From Sipunculus nudus (lineage: Eukaryota; Annelida; Sipuncula; Golfingiida; Sipunculidae), in assembly GCA_026874595.1 (NCBI GenBank), contig CM049307.1, positions 5,355,579-5,419,578 on the forward strand: a stretch of 64,000 nt of DNA. The letters are read 5' to 3'. Position 1 is the stretch's first letter, and each line of letters begins with the position of its first letter. The translations under genes and the position numbers were made by a program. Shown piece after piece: positions 33,420 to 44,824 of the stretch. The notes beneath the pieces are model-generated. The model saw only the letters and a list, made by a program, of their open reading frames with translations, did not search any database and was not told the origin of the DNA.

Positions 33420-33832
33420 ATTTACTCGTTTATAGACGTTCGCGACTCGAAAATAAGAAATGACGGGTCGTTATTGACCACTCGACGAGCAGTACTCTTA
33501 ATGCGGTAAATCGTATTTTCATCTTGACGACTGGTTCCGACTCATTTTTACACGTTTGCGACTCGTAAATAAGAAATGACGAGTCGTTATTGACCACACG
33601 AAGAGCAGTACTTGTCATGTGGTAACTCGTATTTGAATCTTGACGACTGGTTCCGGCTCGTTTATACACAATAGCGACTCGTAATGGACCACTAAACGAG
33701 GCGCAAATCACTCGTCAAGTGATAATGTGGCAACTCGTATTTGCATCTTGACGACTGATAACGACTCGATTTTGCACGTTCGCGACTCGTAATTGCCCAC
33801 TAGGCGAGTCGCAAATCACTCGCCAGGGGTCA
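33420..33832. repeat. Diverged CGACTCG tandem array in front of the Helentron
   Basis: Three to four units of about 125 nt built from CGCGACTCGTAAT, GACGAGTCGTTATTGACCAC and CTTGACGACTGGT. Read on the minus strand it resembles the 20755 minisatellite (GTGGTC.ATT.CGAGTCGC). It ends with GGCGAGTCGCAAATCACTCG just before the first Helentron codons, so it may be part of the Helentron 5' end. Confidence 0.75.
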
Positions 33833-33840
33833 AAAACTGG

Positions 33841-34230
33841 CAAATCCTATATATGAAAATTGTTGGAGGCACTTTTCACCAAGGTGATCATCAATTCCCA
33901 TCAGAGTCGATTGGGAAACAGTGTGTCCCTAATGCAGTAGTTGCTCTGCTTTATTCAACCTTGCATAATGTTGCTGAATGGCAAGCAAATGACATGGATA
34001 CAATATTAATTGAAGGTGATCATTTGTACAGATCATTGATGTCTGATGTCCCTGATAAAGGATACATGGCTTGGGATGAAATACCAGAGTATATGCAATG
34101 CCTTGATCATAATTTCAAGATAATACCAAACTTAGTCACAGGTGGTTTCCTTAATCATTCTAATGTGCAAGCACCTTATATGTTTTACCAAATCCCACAA
34201 GACGCCAAAACTGTCAGTATATTATGGAAT
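33841..34230 (+). pseudogene. Helentron OTU-like protease domain
   Basis: The open frame 33793-34245 contains IVGGTFHQGD, then SIGKQCVPNAVVALLYS (the Cys nucleophile region of OTU-like proteases found in animal Helentrons), DTILIEGDHLYRSL, and a C-terminal LNHSNVQAPYMFYQI. The first possible domain residue is near 33841; the upstream Met at 33793 lies in the tandem array and its use is doubtful. At about 34225 the frame changes and the protein jumps to GMWFPHKPPDLN, part of a downstream domain, so the linker is deleted. The OTU domain may deubiquitinate; its role in transposition is not known. Confidence 0.7.
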
Positions 34231-35275
34231 GTGGTTTCCACATAAACCACCTGATTTGAACTTGTATCCCCTGGAAGAAAGGCTTATTGCATTGCGAATA
34301 CCTTTTATGCAGATAAGACAATTACCTAGAGGTTCACAGTTGTCACTGAAAGGAGCACTGGTCAACGTACCTACCCAAATCGAAACAACTGTGAACATGT
34401 TGCCACGTACATCAGACACTAGTGCTACTGTAGCGATAAATCTGAAACGTAAACTTGCTTACAAAAATGTAGACTGCATTCAAAATGTACGTCCAGCTGT
34501 AATAGTTAGTGCATTACATTACTTGATTAGACATAGTCAATTATATAAAGATGCCAACATTACACTAAACACTAACTGGCTTGAAACTTTTGAAATTTCA
34601 CAAGAGCATGAATCTGAAAGCGCAGCGGACACATCAGTTGATGAATGTTCATCAGATGATGACCATTTTGAGGAAATACAAGAAGACGAACAAGCAGGAA
34701 TTCTAGATACTATGCTTGACGATACAGAACTCACAGGAAATGACATAATATCGGTAGCTCCAGGAGAAGGACAAAGGCCTTTGAGCCTGTTTCAGGACAA
34801 AGACTCCGAATATATGTCGTTTCCAACAATATTCTGTGGCCAAAAGAGATTAAGCAATGCTGAAAGAAAAGTAGCTGTTCACTTCAGTGACATATGCAAA
34901 TGGGAACTTCGAGCACTTGACCGCAGAGTTGCTGCAAATGTTACAAATCTGTTCTACAAAATGAAGAAATTACAAATAGAACAAATTAAAAAAGACCTGT
35001 TTGCAATGATTAGACAACTAGGATTGCCAACATGGTTTATATCACTGTCAGCTGCAGACACCCATTGGGAAGACCTGCTGGTCATCCTTGGTAAACTGAT
35101 TGATGGCAAAACTTATTCAACTGATGATATCACACAACTGGATTGGGTAAATAAAACACGATTAGTGAAGGCTGATACTGTAACATGTGTGCGATATTTT
35201 GATCACAGAGTTCATTCATTTATTCACACTGTTTTAAGAAGTGCATATTCACCTCTTGGAAATCTGAAAGACTTT
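34226..35275 (+). pseudogene. Helentron Rep N-terminal region (DUF6570 and Helitron-like N domain)
   Basis: The frame open through 35293 reads PPDLNLYPLEERLIALRIPF, MQIRQLPRGSQLSLKGALVN and NLKRKLAYKNVDCIQNVRPA, a conserved module that precedes Rep in animal Helitrons. An acidic linker (SSDDDHFEEIQEDEQ) is followed by YMSFPTIFCGQKR and PTWFISLSAADTHWEDLL, then TRLVKADTVTCVRYFDHRVH, the Helitron-like N domain. It stops at NLKDF because a HINE-B element is inserted at 35276-36310; the coding sequence resumes exactly after it. Confidence 0.85.
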
Positions 35276-36310
35276 TTAGCCCTCAGCCCTTAGGCTGATG
35301 GGCTATTGTCGTCACCCAAGCTGTCCGTCCGTCCGTCCGGCGTCCGTTAACTTTTACCTTGTGAGCGGGATATCTTGAAAAGGATTCACTGTCAGAATTT
35401 TATTTCCTCGGTAAAGATGTATATCAACAAAATCTCGGTCAAGTTCGAAGATGGGTGACCATGACCTAATTTTCTACATTTTAGAACTGATTATAGAAAA
35501 ACACTTAGATGCTTATTACTCAGGAACCATTTCGTGGATTTTCACAAAACTTACTATGATTATTGGGACTGATAGTCTGTACCTGCTACACAAGTTTAGT
35601 GGCGCCACCTACAATTTATGATTTTTAATGAATTTTTATCGTTTTTTTTTCAACTTTGGGCTTGTGAGCGGGATATCTCTAAAAGGATTCACCGTAGGAA
35701 CTTTATTTTTTCGATGAAGATGTATATTGACAAAATCTCGGTCCAGTTCGAAGATGGGTGACCTTGACCTATTTTTCTACGATTTAGGGCTGATTATAGA
35801 AAAAACATTTAGAAGCTTATTTCTCAGGGACCATTGGGTGGATTTTCACAATACTTATATGATCATAGGGACTGATGGTTTGTAACTGCTGCACAAGTTT
35901 AGGGGCGCCACCTACAATTTCTGATTTTAAATGAATTTTTCTTAAATTTTTCAACTTTGGCCTTGTGAGCGGGATATCTCTAAAAGGATTCGCAATAGGA
36001 ATTTTATTTCTTTTGTGAAGATGTATATCGACAAAATCTTGGCCAAGTTCGAAGATGGGTGACCTTGACCTACTTTTCAAGGTCACAGAGCTTAAAATAG
36101 AATAAAACTTAGAAGCTTATTTTTCAGGAGGCATTCGGTGGATTGTTATGGATCATGGTACATACCTCTCCATTTTAAATTTATAAGTGAGACATGTACA
36201 GATATATACATCCATGTGTGAACAGATATATTAAGTACTTGTTACTGTTACCACCTCTTAACACTGTTCTTTTGGCTGAGGGCTTTTGTCAGCTTCTGCT
36301 GATATTCTAG
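35276..36310 (+). mobile_element. HINE-B copy 1, inserted in the Helentron Rep gene
   Basis: The left end is a fold-back AGCCCTCAGCC, CTTA, GGCTGATGGGCT, followed by GTCCGTCCGTCCGG. Near the right end the inverted GGCTGAGGGCT (36272-36282) is followed by a hairpin TCAGC-TTCT-GCTGA and the terminus CTAG before TT (36307-36310). The inside has three ~300-nt units with CTTGTGAGCGGGATATCT and GGTGACC.TGACCTA. Removing it rejoins the host frame between two T residues without a duplication, the insertion habit of Helentrons. A reverse, nested copy lies at 48202-48883. Confidence 0.87.
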
Positions 36311-37675
36311 TTCTACAGAGTTGAATTTCAGCAGCGTGGCTCTACACATATTCATATGCTCATGTGGATTGAGAATGCACCCATTTATGGTCAAAACGAA
36401 CACGATGTTGTCACTAGATACATTGATGAGCACGTTACTTGTTCCGCAAATGATATGGTCCATCAAAATCTGATAGATCTACAAACTCACAGACATTCCA
36501 GATCTTGGAGAAAAAAAGGAAAGCCGGTCTGTCGTTTTAACTTTCCAATGCCACCCATGCCACAAACTAAAATTCTAGAACCTCATGACACTGAAGTTGA
36601 TGAAAAACACAATGAGAACTACCAAAAGATCTCACACCCACTTTCAAGCTTGAATGTTGATAGTGACTTGTCCTTTCCTGATTTTCTAAAAACATTAGAA
36701 GTCTCTCTAGATGACTACTACATGGCCATGCGCACATCCATTAAAAGTCCAAAAGTATTCCTAAAAAGATCACCATCTGAAATAAAAATCAATGGATATA
36801 TGAGACTTCTGTTTACCGCATGGAAAACAAACCATGACCTTCAGTTTATACTTGACCCTTATGCATGTGCAACATACATAGTTTCATATGTAAGCAAAAG
36901 TCAAAGGGGAATGAGTGCTTTGCTCGATGCAGCTTGTAAAGAAGCTAGAAAAGAGGGAAAAAAATCTTAGCAGGTGAGAGATATGGGAAATCAGTTCTTA
37001 AATGCTGTTGAAATAAGTGCTCAGGAAGCAGCATATCTCGTATTACAACTTCCAATGACAAGAGCCACCAGAGATGTAATATTTATACCTACTGCACCTC
37101 CAGAAGAAAGAACATTTTTACTCAAAAGTAAAGAACAGCTTCAGCAGCTCCCTCAAGATTCAACAGATATAGCAGCAAGTAATATCATAAACAGATATTC
37201 AAAGCGACCAAGAGCATTTGAAAATTGGTGTTTGGCTGACTTTGCATCACAGATTAATATTAAATACCCTTCGGACACAGCAGATGATGCATTTCTTGAC
37301 AACACTGATCATCTTGACATATCAAATCAAAATGAAGCAGATGCTCTTGTAAACACGGAAGAAAAACTTAGTATCACCTTGCTAAATGGTACAATATATA
37401 CTCGCAGACAGATTCCAAGAGTTCTCAGATATGTTCGTTATACTGAGAAAAAAGACCCAGAAAACTGCTATCGTGAGAGACTACTATTGTTCTCATCATG
37501 GAGAGATGAAACCAAAGATCTTTTGAATGGTTCAAAAACATACTCTAACCAATATAACAATAAAAAAAAATACAAATTGAATTCAAAAGAAAACAGTATG
37601 TACACAATGCAGATGTTTTGCAAGAAGCACAGGACCAAGCTTAACATGACCATGAAACTCAATATGCCAATGTGA
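36311..37675 (+). pseudogene. Helentron Rep catalytic domain and linker to helicase
   Basis: Directly after the HINE-B insertion the frame reads FYRVEFQQRGSTHIHMLMW; HIH is the HUH metal-binding motif of rolling-circle Rep. Further on, YACATYIVSYVSKSQRGMS (about 36860-36910) carries the paired catalytic tyrosines. A TAG stop interrupts at 36968-36970. The same frame then goes on through ISAQEAAYLVLQLPMTRATR and RPRAFENWCLADFASQI to 37675, typical of the Rep-helicase linker. A frameshift near 37670 leads into the helicase. Confidence 0.87.
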
Positions 37676-39330
37676 CTCCTACAACTGAACATGCTGAGCA
37701 TGAAGATGCAAATCAGCCACCAGTTCCCAGTGAAGAGCATGCATTTTTTTACCCAGAAAATTCAGATCACATGCAGAACTACGATTTGACAGCTGACCTT
37801 GGACTGCCACCAAGAACCACGACTCAAGAACCACTCACATTGCCTGGAAGAATACCTGATGTTCAGTACAAACAGATAATACAGGGTCTAAATGAGAAAC
37901 AACTCAGAGTCTTCAGACACATCATTAAGCATGTAAAATATTAAAGTACACAGTTACATCTATTTTTAACTGGTGGCGCAGGTGTTGGTAAATCAGTTTT
38001 GCTCAGAGCTCTCTTTCAAGCCTTGCATCGTCACTTATGTGGGACTGAAGGTGACAATCCATTAGACTGCAAGATACTAGTTACTGCACCTACAGGAAAG
38101 GCAGCTTACAATGTTCAAGGATCCACATTGCATAACGCTTTTCGAATAGATCCAAATAAAGGCTTTGCTTATAGAAAATTCTCATCAGAGATCCTCAACA
38201 CACTGAGGACGCAGTATTGACACCTTCAGATATTAATGATTGATGAAATAAGCATGGTAGGAAATCGCATGTTCAATTATGTAAATCTGCGACTTCAAGA
38301 AATTAAAGGCAACAAAGAACCATTTGGCGGCATCCATGTAATTGTCATTGGAGACCTCTTCCAACTGCAACCAGTAATGGACAACTGGATTTTCAATAAC
38401 TTGTCTGATAATTATGGACCTCTTGCACTCAACTTATGGGTAGACATATTTCAAATGTATGAACTTACTGAAATCATGCGACAAAAAAATGTTCATGATT
38501 TTGCTGAACTTTTGAACAGGCTACGTGAAGGACAACACACAAAATGTGATATTGATTCCTTTAAATCTTGTCTTGTCACTACCAACACTTCATATCAATC
38601 ACAAACTACACATTTGTTTACAAACAATTCATCTGTGGACAATCATAATGTGCAAATCTTTCAGTGTACAAACACAACTAAGGTAGTAATAACAGCAATT
38701 GACACAGTAATAACAGATGTCACAGATAATGTAAAGAAAGATGTTCTGTGTAGAATACCTGATAACCCATCAAAAACTGCAGGTTTGCTGAAAACACTTC
38801 AGATTGCTCTTGGTTTACCATATGATATCACCTGTAACATAGCAGTTCAAGATGGAATCACAAATGGTTGTTCTTGTATAATGAAGAACATACAATATCT
38901 GCATAGTAACACTGTTCCAAGTATTCTTTGGGTTCAGTTTGAAGATTCAAACATTGGTTCGGACACCAGGAGAAATTATGCCAGCTTTTACACTCCAGCA
39001 ATATCCAAAGAATAGACACCAATTTTTGTCACCGAGCGGACATTTCATACTGGCAGGAGACATATACTGGTAACTCGTTCTCAGATCCCATTAAAAATTG
39101 GTACTGCAAAAACTATATGGAAGGCACAAGGCAGTTCCCTTGATCAGGTGGTTGTTGATATGACAAGTACCAGAAAACTAAGGCATGCACATTATGTTGC
39201 TTTGAGTAGGGCAAGAAATATGGACGGCTTGTATATATTAAATTTGGATGAAAACAAAATATCAACTAATCCACAGGTGACAAATGAAATGACCAGACTG
39301 CGTAATGATGCTAAACTTCCTCTTAATTTC
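37672..39330 (+). pseudogene. Helentron Pif1-like helicase domain
   Basis: Frames at 37672-37944, 37945-38220, 38236-39015 and 39016-39330 are in the same register, separated by stops TAA 37942, TGA 38218 and TAG 39013. Motif I is LTGGAGVGKSVLLRALF (Walker A, 37968-38018), motif II MIDEISMVGNRMF (Walker B), followed by GDLFQLQPV, LTEIMRQK and finally the motif VI region YVALSRARNMDGLYIL. This superfamily 1B 5'-3' helicase unwinds DNA during rolling-circle transposition. Three stops mean this copy cannot make the full protein. Confidence 0.87.
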
Positions 39331-40033
39331 ATACCACCAACATCTGTTCCAAATGATACACTAAAAATAATATACCATAACACAAGATATCTTCATTTGC
39401 ATTTCAGAGATGTGATATCTGATTGCCATTTCCTTGATACCCATATCATGACTTTTGCCGAAACTCGTTTGTGTTCCTTTGATACCGATGATCAATATTC
39501 TATTTCAAATTTCCAACTGATACGAAATGACCATCAAACAACAGGTTCAACAACTCCATCAAAAAGACCACATTATGGATTAGTATTCTATGTCCACAAC
39601 GATCTCTGCCCATTCATCAACGTCCATCACCATTCTAGTGGAAACATTGATGCATCTGTATTATTAATTACCACTCAAAGCTCTTCCATGCAACTGATTA
39701 GTGTGTACAGGTTGCCTCAGTCAAGAGTATCAGACTTTATTTCAAAGGTTGAACAACTTATGACATATGTTGATATACAACAACCATTGTTAGTGATAGG
39801 GGATTTCAATATTGATGTAAGTAAACAAAACAATGTATCAATCTTAAATGACCTTTCTCATCTTTAACACTGTCAACAACTTGTCACAGAAAGCACAACT
39901 TATCATGGAACTCTTATTGATCTGGTGTTTTCAAACTTTCCTGATGCAATAACTTCAACAATAGACACTACATGGTCTGATCATAAAGCATTGTTCACTG
40001 TTGTTCCAAACAGTGTTTTCGAGTATCCGTCTT
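39331..40033 (+). pseudogene. Helentron C-terminal endonuclease domain
   Basis: Continuous with the helicase frame. The domain shows IIYHNTRYLHLHFRDV, FAETRL (catalytic Glu), VLLITTQSSSMQLISVYR, and LVIGDFNIDV (Asp). After a TAA at 39865-39867 it ends with TYHGTLIDLVFSNF and TWSDHKALFTVV (His). It is an apurinic-endonuclease-like domain of the kind found in non-LTR retrotransposons and in Helentrons, and its presence separates Helentrons from plain Helitrons. The frame ends near 40033. Confidence 0.85.
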
Positions 40034-41520
40034 GATTGATAATCCAATTTATCAATTCAACATTGTCCCATTCACTAAAACACAAATGAGGAGTCCATTG
40101 TTACGATTTACAAATGTCACTCTACACAACTGTAAATGCATAATATCAACTAATCCACTTCACCATGAATCGATTAACAAAATGCTTTTATTGTTATCAA
40201 ATCAATTTATTATTGACACGTATAATATAAATTAAAAAAAAAATTAACCCAGATGTTACCATATATCCCTGTCATCCGATCTCTTTTTAAAAAATCAAGA
40301 ATCCAGTGGCCATATTACAAAAAATGTCCATAAACATTTATCTAAGATTTATAATATACATCATATACGGCAGTTTTCCATACAAACTAATTCAAAATTG
40401 TTGTTGCACAATCCACAACTGTGATAAGAACACTGCACAGGAGCACAGCGGATCCTAATTAAACGTCTTAGGACGACACAACGATAATTATAAACTGCTA
40501 TCACATTCAGTAGTCGATTTCCATGATCTCCAATAGAAAGATCGACCAACCATTTTAATGATACCCGCATTACTATAGCATAAATACTTTCACACAAATA
40601 TGCTGTCTTCTGTAACTAAAACTCCACAAATTAGAAATGTCAATTGTCAAAATGTTTCAATGCATAATTTCGTGTTTTTTTCTCCAATAAAACAACTTAC
40701 TGCATACTCTTATAATCGATAGTCCTGGCCATTCCTTGGCCAAGACCAGACTGGTGGAACCAGTCTATGGCTCACTGGCCCTGTCTATCGGTAAACGCCC
40801 CTTCGAGGCTTAGCCGACACTCAACGGACCCACTGCACTGGCAAACCAATCAATAATTCGATCACAAAGGTATGTGACTTACAATTTAATTGCCGCTATT
40901 TAAATATAATTGTTCCTCCCTTCTCATATTTTTGATCAAATATAACAGTAATTTATCTTGAACATAAAGGCCTCTTGACCCAACATTTTTTGATAGCTTT
41001 TACTGTATCCAAACAGCCCTGACCTATTCATCCATTTTTATTTTATCGCCATCTTTTTTTTTCATAGTTTCACTTATGTTTTCTTTGCCACTACGCAATG
41101 CCAGGAAAACTAGATGTCCAGTATTATACTCCTCTAAGCTCAAACTGACAGAAACCAAATTTATTTTTCGTTTGAATCAAGTTCAATGTTTTATTTTTAT
41201 GAAATCAAGTGTCTCGAGTCTGGACCATTTCATGTGCGCAATTTGCGCAACTGACACCTTGACCTTGAACTTAATCCTTTTTAAATAATACACATGCAGG
41301 TACCAGAAATCGTTCCGATATAAGATATGTGTGATTACTGCAAACTGTCACCTGTATAATTCTATATATCAAGTGCAACAGTCTGACAATCAGCAAACAG
41401 GGAAATTGAGGACAACTTGATAACAGACAGACATACTGACAAAGTTGAAACAAGATCACATGATTACCTTATCAAGAAGACCCAGACATCAAAATAAACT
41501 ACAGTTGATGTAATTCTCCT
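40034..41520. other. Helentron 3' flank and spacer
   Basis: No gene. A branched fold of about 74 nt lies at 40717-40790. An obvious CTAG|TT end with hairpin that would close the Helentron was not found, so its 3' edge is open. The rest is AT-rich. Confidence 0.35.
40717..40790. other. Possible branched secondary structure
   Basis: Outer stem CGATAG (40717-40722) with CTATCG (40785-40790) encloses a stem TGGCC/GGCCA (40726-40742) and an 8-bp hairpin AGACTGGT-GGA-ACCAGTCT (40748-40766). It does not match tRNA boxes. It might be a Helentron end structure or chance. Confidence 0.35.
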
Positions 41521-42325
41521 TTATACTTTTGGAGATATCACTAAAAAATGATATGTAGTAGTCGTTTGAGCACAGTGCCCCCTGATGGCCATGTCCCAAA
41601 AATAAAAAATCACTTTTGACATATTATTGTAATACATAAGATCTACAAGTTTCAAAGGATTCCTGTAAACCTCTCGTCTGTAGAATACTAAATGAAACAT
41701 GAAAGAACTAGTAAGCAGCCAAAATAGAACTCTACTGACAAACAGACAGACAATCAGACAAAGTGACACAAAGTTGAGTCCAGATGACTCAACCACATTA
41801 TGAAAAACACTAAGAGGAGAAAAATTACAGTTTATCTAATGAACATCTATACTTGTGAACATATACCCAAAGATGATATGTTGAAGTGGTTTAAGTGCAG
41901 CGCCCCCTCTCTGAACCAGCAAGCAAGCAAATCTTCACAGATCTCTGAACCATCACTCACATTAAAACTCTGTAACGTTGTCGGAAGATCAAAGGTCAAG
42001 GTCCAATCTGTACCCCAATTTGTCATTCAGATCATACAATTTTTCTTCTGAATATCTTCCTATACTCAGCTCACCGTCATGACCCATGAGTCACTTGTAA
42101 TTAGTTTCTGAAGACTGGTGGACCCACCTGTATTTTGTTTTTTTAAGTTTAGGCATTTTTTCTCTATTTTTGAGAAATATAAATACAGACACAATCTTTG
42201 CCTGCTGGCTAATCTGTTTGATGCTTCAGTTCAATGGGTATATACTACCATTCAGATCATAAAATTTCCTTTTGCGAATCTCTTCCCATTCAGCTGAGCG
42301 TCATGACCCATGGGTCACTTGTTAA
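41521..42325 (+). repeat. HINE-C-like 3' parts, two in tandem
   Basis: Two consecutive 3' ends are seen: CTCAGCTCACCGTCATGACC with CCATGAGTCACTTGT at 42067-42101, and CAGCTGAGCGTCATGACCCA with TGGGTCACTTGTT ending at 42323. The second contains the 12-nt palindrome GACCCATGGGTC (42305-42316). Upstream, 41530-42050 holds related interior sequence (GTGCAGCGCCCCCT) in both orientations. No gene is supported. Confidence 0.6.
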
Positions 42326-42462
42326 TTATTCTTGGGGTACTTCGGACCCCCAAAACTCAAAGGATATAGGTCACACTCCCTGGATGACCTCCCTGGACGT
42401 ACACTAAGAAGTTTACACTAAGAAGTTTCTAGGTCCAGCGGTTACGATTTGTGCCCACTTAA

Positions 42463-42670
42463 GGCGGTTTCACACGGGATGCGTCCGAACGAATATGACA
42501 CGAACGAATATTTTTGTCTGGTCCTACAAAAATCCTGTCGCATCCGAAATTTCATTCACACCAATCCGAAGGATATTTTTGGTTTCCGACCGAGGAATTT
42601 TCGTCTCCGAAATTCGTATTGGACAGCTATATGGGCAATATATCGGATGCAATAGAATATACGCTATGAA

Positions 42671-42734
<64 letters not shown>

Positions 42735-44263
42735 AAATATGTCGAATATTTCTGAACATGTAACTTGTAGTTAATTAAAATAAATGATAAAGTTTATCTC
42801 TGAGTGTACTGAAAGTATAATTGAAAATTATTGGGCCTCGTTAGGTACCAGCTATAGTCATGAGTTCACAGGTGACAGATATTTACCACTGACTTGACCC
42901 AGATCCCTATTTCAACATGCATGCTTTTAAAAAATAATTGTGCAACCTGTTGTTTCAACTCAACGGATTCCATTGCAACTCATGCATTTCAAGTTAAATT
43001 AAAGTTTGAATCACTAGTTTAGTTTGATTTATGTTTGATTTTCAAATCTGCCAATATGATTTAGAACAGTGTGCGCACAGCTTTGAAACTTCTGTTTATA
43101 TGCAAAACGTTGAACTAAAATAATTCTATGATAATAATAAAAATGACACATGAAAAAGTTATTGTTCCATGATTTTTTTCTATATTTATAAGAGATCATT
43201 TTATTTTAGGGGGAGGAGTTTGGTAATGAACACTAAGTCTTGGATAATGTTGCTGATTTGTGTTCATCTCGCTTATACAGCTGACTTATATTCAGGGGAA
43301 TCAACATGGGCGGGGGGGGGGGGGGGATTGAAGGGGGATCTCACCCCCTCCCACTTTTTGGCTGGGGAGAATTACCAATGTAATCACCGCCCCCCCCCCC
43401 CCTTTAAGAATATAACTTTAATATTTTGCAAATAATATATTAAGAAATAGAATTTACCATGAAATATTATATGTAAACCTGGTTTAAAAGTTTTGTCCCC
43501 GATTGTCAATTAAAATATATGGTCAAGCGGCGATTGAAATCCCCTTTGATTAAAATATAATTTTTCCCCAGGAAATATAAACATTATTTATAAGAAAGTC
43601 TGATTTGCATGGAAAAATTATTGGAGCTAAAAAATTTATATCTGTTTAAATCAAATAAATTTGATTGAAATATAAATAATCCTTGTTATATATTTTTTTA
43701 TCACATAATCTTAAAACAATGGACAAGGAAAAACATTTCTTTTGTTTACAGTGTTATATATCAAAAAGGTAACGTACAAATGAACTGGTCCCGTTATAAA
43801 TGTTCCAGCTCTTTTGTGTTGAAGGTGAAAAGAAGTGATTTTAACGGAAAATTCATTGAGCAAAAAAAGTTATAAATATCTGTTTAAATCAAATAAATTT
43901 AATTGAAAAAGAGATAATCTCTCTTTTTATATTTTTCTTTTATCAATGCATAATTCTAGAACAGTGGACAAGGAAACAACATTTCTTCGTTGTACAGTAT
44001 TATATATCAAATATGTAACGTACAAATGTCAAAGTCTGGTTATAAATGTCCCAGCTTTTTTGTGTTGAAGGTGAAAAGAAGCTATTCTTGTCCGATGCGA
44101 ACGACAAAAAATAGAACATGTTCTATTTTTATCGTTCGGATAGCATCGTTCGGATTAGGTGTGTATGCACCAACATCAAATAAAGGATTTTATTTTTTCG
44201 TTCGTACAGCAAATTTTCGTTCGGACGTAAAATTCGTTCGGACGCATCCGGTGTGAAACCGCC
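42463..44263. mobile_element. 1.8-kb non-autonomous DNA transposon flanked by TTAA
   Basis: Ends are inverted repeats starting GGCGGTTTCACAC: left GGATGCGTCCGAACGAAT, right ATTCGTTCGGACGCATCC. Both ends abut TTAA (42459-42462, 44264-44267), the target used by piggyBac and some Kolobok-like elements. The interior has a (TA)n run (42677-42731), a pair of G and C runs (43311-43326, 43390-43402) and a ~240-nt tandem duplication (about 43628-43850 and 43871-44090, sharing GTTGAAGGTGAAAAGAAG). No transposase gene is present, so movement would need an enzyme from elsewhere. Confidence 0.85.
42677..42731. repeat. (TA)n microsatellite
   Basis: Uninterrupted dinucleotide run within the TTAA-flanked element. 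The Tyr-Ile reading frame over it is not a gene. Confidence 0.95.
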
Positions 44264-44267
44264 TTAA

Positions 44268-44595
44268 CCCTTCGGACATATATTCCAAAAAGTGTTTGTC
44301 ACATGTAATATATGCTATATCCGGGATACAAGTTTAGCCTTACCCTTAGGGAATGAAATATTCTTGTAAGTGTTTATCACGATTAATTTATGCTATATCC
44401 GGGATACGGGTTACCCTAACCCTTTGTGCATGAAATACTCCAGTAAGTATTCGTCACAATAAATATATGGTATATCCCTGATACGGTTTACACTAACCCT
44501 TCGAGCATGAAATACACCAGTAAGTGTTTACTCCAGTAAGTGTTTGTCACTATTAATATATGCCATATCCGTTATACGAGTTACCCTAACCTTCC
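44268..44595. repeat. Minisatellite, ~82-nt unit
   Basis: About four and a half units sharing GTAAGTGTTTGTCAC, TATATGCTATATCCGGGATA and TTACCCTAACCCTTCG. It starts immediately right of the TTAA-flanked element. Confidence 0.8.
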
Positions 44596-44824
44596 TATCG
44601 GAGGATTAAGAGAACCACAAAGTTGCAAAATTGCTGGCAATTTGCGGAATTGCTAGATGAGGGGTCCCTCAGTGTATGACGCCGGGGCTCACTCTACCGG
44701 AGTTTCTAGGTCCAGCGGTTACGATTTGTGCCCTGCTTACGGACGGCCAGACGCCCGGACGGACGACGGACAAGCGCCATACCTATACCTCAGTTCACTC
44801 ATAATCAGCTGAGCAAAAAATCAT

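Larger units (their letters stand above)
42326..44820 (-). mobile_element. HINE-C copy in reverse orientation, interrupted
   Basis: The right end reversed reads GCTCAGCTGATTATGAG near 44817, and the GTTTCTAGGTCCAGCGGTTACG segment of HINE-C is present at 44700 and again at 42427. Between these lie the TTAA-flanked element (42463-44263) and a minisatellite (44268-44595). So a HINE-C interior was enlarged by a local repeat and then split by another transposon. Confidence 0.6.

Noticed and set aside
42495-42755. Frame with Tyr-Ile repeats
   Set aside because: Produced by a TA microsatellite.
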